From Oscheius dolichura (Eukaryota > Nematoda > Chromadorea > Rhabditida > Rhabditidae), in NCBI GenBank assembly GCA_932521035.1, contig OW051492.1, forward strand, positions 3,534,001 to 3,598,000: a DNA stretch of 64,000 nucleotides, given 5' to 3'. The translations under genes and the position numbers were made by a program. The notes beneath the pieces are model-generated. The model was not told the DNA's origin, did not search any database, and saw only the letters and a list, made by a program, of their open reading frames with translations. How positions within the stretch are numbered: position 1 is the stretch's first letter; each line of letters opens with the position of its first letter. Positions 60,102 through 64,000 of this stretch are shown here, one piece after another.

Positions 60102-61277
60102 CTACTCTGTACAAGGTTTTTTTGTTGATTTACTATTGTTATATGTTGTCCATCCCCCGTGATTCATTTTTCTTCTTATTTCTATAAACCTCAATCCATG
60201 ATCAGTTGTTTTCCTAAATTTATTTTAGCAAATAACGAGGACTCTTCATAGAATACGTGCCGATGCCCAAGTTTTTGATGTCAATCACGAAGGAGCGGCC
60301 GTCTATTTAAATGCCCGTCTGGCTGCAGCAGCTAGAGTGTTATCGATCGCGGGTCAACATACCCAGGATGAGGCGAATTCTTATTGTTTCATATATTTAT
60401 ACAGCTGTACAATGGCTAAAGGGAGTTTCTCATTCTGTGAGAAACCTTTTATTCCATGTTCCCAATGCTTGGATAAACTGAAATCTAACAAAATTGAACA
60501 CCACCTTCTAATACGTAGCTTCTCCAAAAGTAATTAGACCGCCGAGAACATTTTCCATATTTTAGTGTAGAGACTGTTTTATGCCGATTTCATGTGATCT
60601 TGTTTACATTTGATGGTAACTAGCCCGCCGTTTATATTTTCCTCTAGTATTGCCTCAAATTGATCAACAGCTGAGTTTCCACAGAAAATCGTTGCTTGGT
60701 TTTTATTTTCGTTCCTATTGACCTGATGTTGTTATGATCGCAAACCAGCGCGCACTTATCAGCTTTACACTATCGAGTCAACTCCCGACAAGTGTTTCCT
60801 TACCGAAAACTGACCAACCTGTAATATAATCTTTTTGAAGAGTATTTTAAGCCAGGAAATGTTTCTATTATAGAACTCTGCCATCAAATCCCTCTTGACT
60901 ATTTTTAAAAGGCATCTAATGTTTGTTTGGCAGTAAACAACCCACTGGCAAAACAATAAGATAAAACCTGCACGAACATCACTTGGATGCTGACCTTTCA
61001 ATATTTCTACCTTTATACATTGTACTGGACGAAACACTTTTTTCTTTTACTCTAATTTGCACAAGGAATAATAGGCAGCTTCTCTTTGACCGGAGGTAAA
61101 TACATTCCACAGTTGACTGTTTATCTTTTCGCCAATCTCCCACCACTCATCTCTATTTTTGATAATCTCCGATGTAAACTAACCGCCGCCTCTTCTTTTA
61201 CTAGTTTATTAAAACGGATCTTCTCTTATTTGTTTCTTTTCTATTTGTAAATTTAGCCGAAGAAGAAAGCTGAGGCA
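60102..61277. other. Intergenic with one unresolved ORF
   Basis: A frame behind TTTTAG at about 60229 reads ITRTLHRIRADAQVFDVNHE then AAVYLNARLAAAARVLSIAG and runs to a stop near 60537 after a cysteine-bearing stretch (CEKPFIPCSQCLDKL). The first 40 residues look protein-like and may be an exon of a gene I cannot complete. No start codon or family is evident. The rest is AT-rich spacer. Confidence 0.3.
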
Positions 61278-63813
61278 ATGATCGGGGCCATTGAACTTGC
61301 CTGCGCCTATAGGTAGAATTTTAAATCGAATAAAGGAAAAAAGGACTGTTTTAGACGGTGGAGAGGCGGTCCGGAGAATGGCGCCAGAGACACCAAAAAG
61401 ATAGTAGAAAAGGATATTAAAAGAGTAACCGGAGGAGCTCGCCTAGCAGATGAACAAAGCATCTCCGTGAGTTTATACCGATCCCCGAATAAAACGAGAT
61501 AATTTCAGTTAGAAACAATTATGGCCGAATTTAAATTATCAAATAATACTCTGAGGAGGATGATGTGTCATATGAGTGACAATATGGACAGGGGATTGGA
61601 CAGCGGCCTGAGCCGGAGCACAATAGCCATGCTGCCCTCGTTTGTGCCAGAACTTCCCGACGGAACAGGTAATTATTGTTTTTATTGATTGAATTGGCTC
61701 TTGTAGAACGAGGAAAATTCGTTGCTATGGATCTCGGCGGTACAAATCTTCGAGTTATGCTGACAGAAATCGAGCCAGGCGAGCCGATGAGGATGAAGCA
61801 ATTCAACACGAGGATATCCAATGCCGCCATGCATGGAACCGCCGAACTCGTGAGAAATTCCCCTTTTGAAGATATCTTTCTTTTTTAGCTCTTCGATTAT
61901 ATTGCCAAGGCGTTAGCCGATTTTTTGATAGAACGCGGCGTGGCAGACGACAATCTCCCGGTCGGCTTCACCTTCTCCTACCCGTGCGACCAAACCGGAT
62001 TGAGAAGTGCCACTCTAATGAGGTCAGGGAGATTTTGGATATTTTGTTAAATAGATGGAGACCTTCAGATGGACAAAGGGTGTCACCGCCAAGGGAGCCG
62101 TCGGGAAGGACGTCGTCCAGCTGCTGGAGGACGCCATCCGACGGGACGGGGTGAGTTTCGGGACGCCAAATTTCTTGCTCCTGAACCCGTAATGCCTCGG
62201 CAGGAAGTATATTTTTATTCAAAGCGGCGAAAACCCCCAGATATTTTGGGTATGCCGAGGCTGTACGGGTGTCAGCGGGCAGAGCGAAACCACCGCTTCT
62301 CTTCCGCCTTATAAATTCCTCATTTCAGAGAGTTACGGTAGAAATTGTCGCGTTGATCAACGACACCGTGGGAACACTCGTAGCCGCTTCCTATGAATCC
62401 AACGGGCAATGTGACATCGGTGTGATCATCGGTAATTCCTCCCCCTACCCCCATTGAGTCGCCCTTTTTCAGGTACCGGAACCAATGCTTCGTATCTGGA
62501 ACAGACGAAAAATATTATATATGGACTATCCAAAGCAACAGAAGAATATCACCACGACATGGTGAACAATTAAGGAACATGGAAAAATTTGGGAGTTTTC
62601 AGATGATAATTGACACGGAATGGGGAGGATTCGGCGACCGGGGAGAGGCCGAATACATTTTCACCCAATATGACAAGATGATCGACGAGAGGTCCGACCA
62701 CCCGGGGGTCAACAGTCTGGACAAGCTCATCGCCGGCATGTGCATGGGGGAATTGGTCCGTCTGGTCTTGGAAAAGCTCTGCACACATAAGATCCTCTTC
62801 AACGGGAACGGCTCCAAGGCCCTCTACAAGATTAACAACTTCCCCACCAAATACATCTCGGAGATTCTCCAGTAAGTCCATTTCCAGCTCACGCATTCGC
62901 GAGAGCCTCCAAAAATTGTCCATGGGGTCTCACAGAGGCCCTGGAAACATTACAAGGTTCCAATGCGCCCAACCCGCGCGTTCCGAGCCCTCTGCGGCGG
63001 CTGCCGAGTGTTTACGCGGGCCGGTGTGCGTTCTCTGCCTAGCGGCAGGAGGATAGACACGCAGAGCCCCGCCGACGCGACTAATGGGAATCAGTGAACA
63101 ATTTCCAGCGATGACTGCGGTTCTTATGCGACTACGAGGCAAATTATGGATGAATTGGGGATTGAGAGCTATACCTTCTCGGACATGCTCCTCCTGCGAG
63201 AGGTCTGCATCGTCGTCTCCAGGAGAAGTGCCAATTTAGCAGCTGCTTGTAAGTTGTCCTTCCTCCAAATAAAACAAACAGCAGTTACATTCCAAATTGA
63301 TATAAATAATCTGAAAACCAACCCTATTGAAAAGAAAAATGTCGGTTTCAGCCATCGCGTGTGTTCTAAACCGTGTGAAAAGACCACGAATGGTGGTTTC
63401 GATCGACGGCAGCACTTACAAATATCATCCATTTTATGAGCATTGGGTGAAAGAAAAATTGAAGGAATTGATAAATCCAGGACTTGAGGTAGATTGTCAT
63501 TCTGGCAGAAAAAAGACGTCCTTTTTAGTTCCAATTAGTCCAATCTGGAGATGGTAGTGGAAAAGGAGCTGCCCTGATTGCGGCGATCGTTACCAGAATA
63601 AGAAAAACAGAAGAACGAAAGAAACGAGACGAAGCAGCTCGGTTGAAGAGAGAAGAAGAAGAACGAGAAGCAAATATAAGAAAACAATTGGAAGAGATTG
63701 AAATAGAGAAGAAAGCAGAAGAGGAATGGCAACGAAAAAGAGCAGAAGAATTCAATTATGCCGGTGAGAGAATTGAAGAAGAACAAAGAGTACGGCAAAA
63801 ATTATTGGAGTAA
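61278..63813 (+). CDS. Hexokinase with extended charged C-terminal tail
   Basis: Multi-exon. Hexokinase motifs in order: FVAMDLGGTNLRVML (phosphate 1), LPVGFTFSYPCDQ (sugar binding), ALINDTVGTLVAASY (catalytic Asp), IGTGTNASYLEQT, MIIDTEWGGFGDRGEAEY, LIAGMCMGELVRLVLEKL, VSIDGSTYKYHPFYEHW (phosphate 2) and LVQSGDGSGKGAALIAAI (adenosine site). All catalytic residues are intact, so it should phosphorylate glucose with ATP. Instead of ending soon after the adenosine motif, the frame continues for about 70 residues of Lys/Glu/Arg-rich, coiled-coil-like sequence (from RKTEERKKRDEAARLKREEE to EEEQRVRQKLLE), stopping at 63811-63813. ATG 61278 follows an acceptor, but the frame is open upstream, so an earlier exon is possible. 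Two introns contain ACCCG-type hairpins. Confidence 0.9.
62175..62282 (+). ncRNA. Candidate miR-51/miR-100-family precursor hairpin, hexokinase intron
   Basis: It lies in an intron of hexokinase on the sense strand. The 5' arm CTGAACCCGTA, a 2-base mismatch and GCCTCGGCA pair with TGCCGAGGC, a mismatch and TACGGGTGTCAG. The stem continues outward (TTGCTC with GGGCAG), giving close to 30 pairs. The loop of about 50 bases holds ATTCAAAGC. A 5' mature strand starting AACCCGTAATGCCTCGGCAG (from 62184) carries the seed ACCCGTA of nematode miR-51 to miR-56 and of miR-100. This is the best-paired member of the family in the window. A transposable-element origin remains possible. Confidence 0.55.
62972..63020 (+). 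repeat. Degenerate copy of the ACCCG hairpin in another hexokinase intron
   Basis: ACCCGCGCG at 62972-62980 and TGCCGAGTGTTTACGCGGG at 63002-63020 echo the arm pair of the 62.2-kb hairpin in the same order. Only the outer CCCGCG/CGCGGG pairing is preserved. It lies in the intron that follows EILQ. The resemblance is weaker, and it may be chance in a GC-rich intron. Confidence 0.25.
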
Positions 63814-64000
63814 GCAAATTCTACGATTTTTAGGCACATTGACCAAATAAGGATATTTAAATGAGGACTTTCAATCAAATGGGTATTATATCTTTTTTAT
63901 AAAGCTTTTGAGAACTAACCAATACAACCAACGTTACAGTGCGAGATATCCGTCTCTTATTCTATTCTTTTCCACTAAACCTATCCTTTGTACATCCCTG
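63814..64000. other. Hexokinase 3' region
   Basis: AT-rich sequence after the hexokinase stop up to the window end. No gene is seen. Confidence 0.4.

Overview
The window is eukaryotic nuclear DNA, most likely from a nematode. Genes are compact and multi-exonic, with many introns of about 40-50 bases ending in TTTTAG or TTTCAG. Several start codons sit a few bases behind a 3' splice site with no upstream coding exon, as expected for spliced-leader trans-splicing, and same-strand genes often lie 170-600 bases apart. The first zinc knuckle of the LIN-28 orthologue has the C-x2-C-x5-H-x4-C spacing I recall from C. elegans LIN-28. No read or database evidence was available, so the phylum call is an inference.

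Layout. 0-4.1 kb: two tandem NCoR/SMRT-type SANT genes, the first cut by the window edge. 4.1-8.4 kb: a GC-rich cluster of small membrane or secreted proteins. 8.4-9.9 kb (-): COX15. 11.1-14.0 kb (+): a protein with repeated Myb/SANT-like modules. 14.9-24.3 kb (-): UBL5, V-ATPase subunit G, TRAPPC8, an S1-family serine protease and LIN-28. 25.8-26.9 kb (+): a ZIP9 zinc transporter. 28.1-34.8 kb (+): a large RING-type ubiquitin ligase whose 1.75-kb intron holds a small membrane-protein ORF. 35.2-38.7 kb (+): a tartrate-resistant (purple) acid phosphatase. 39.7 kb (-): tRNA-Leu(AAG). 42.5-43.3 kb (+): a four-helix membrane protein. 43.6-49.5 kb (-): two duplicated C2H2 zinc-finger genes behind YIPF3, operon-like. 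51.5-53.5 kb (+): ERO1. 54.3-60.1 kb (+): DDX6, NOC3, a small unknown protein and TAF10. 61.3-63.8 kb (+): hexokinase with an unusual charged C-terminal tail.

The most interesting signal not explained by genes is a dispersed family of hairpins. Their arms carry ACCCGTA followed by CTCGGCA or CTCAGCA, with a loop containing ATTCAAA. Two strong members lie in introns, at 12.03 kb and in hexokinase at 62.2 kb. Weaker relatives lie at 27.4, 39.1 and 63.0 kb. ACCCGTA is the seed of the miR-51/miR-100 microRNA family, so these may be intronic microRNA precursors, but a MITE-like repeat is the main alternative. LIN-28 also has a perfect 8-base let-7 site (CTACCTCA) in its 3' UTR, which fits the known let-7/lin-28 developmental-timing circuit.

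Base composition is strongly mosaic: AT-rich housekeeping blocks alternate with GC-rich, pyrimidine-rich blocks (about 4.3-8.4, 10.8-14, 22-41.6 and 61.3-63.2 kb).
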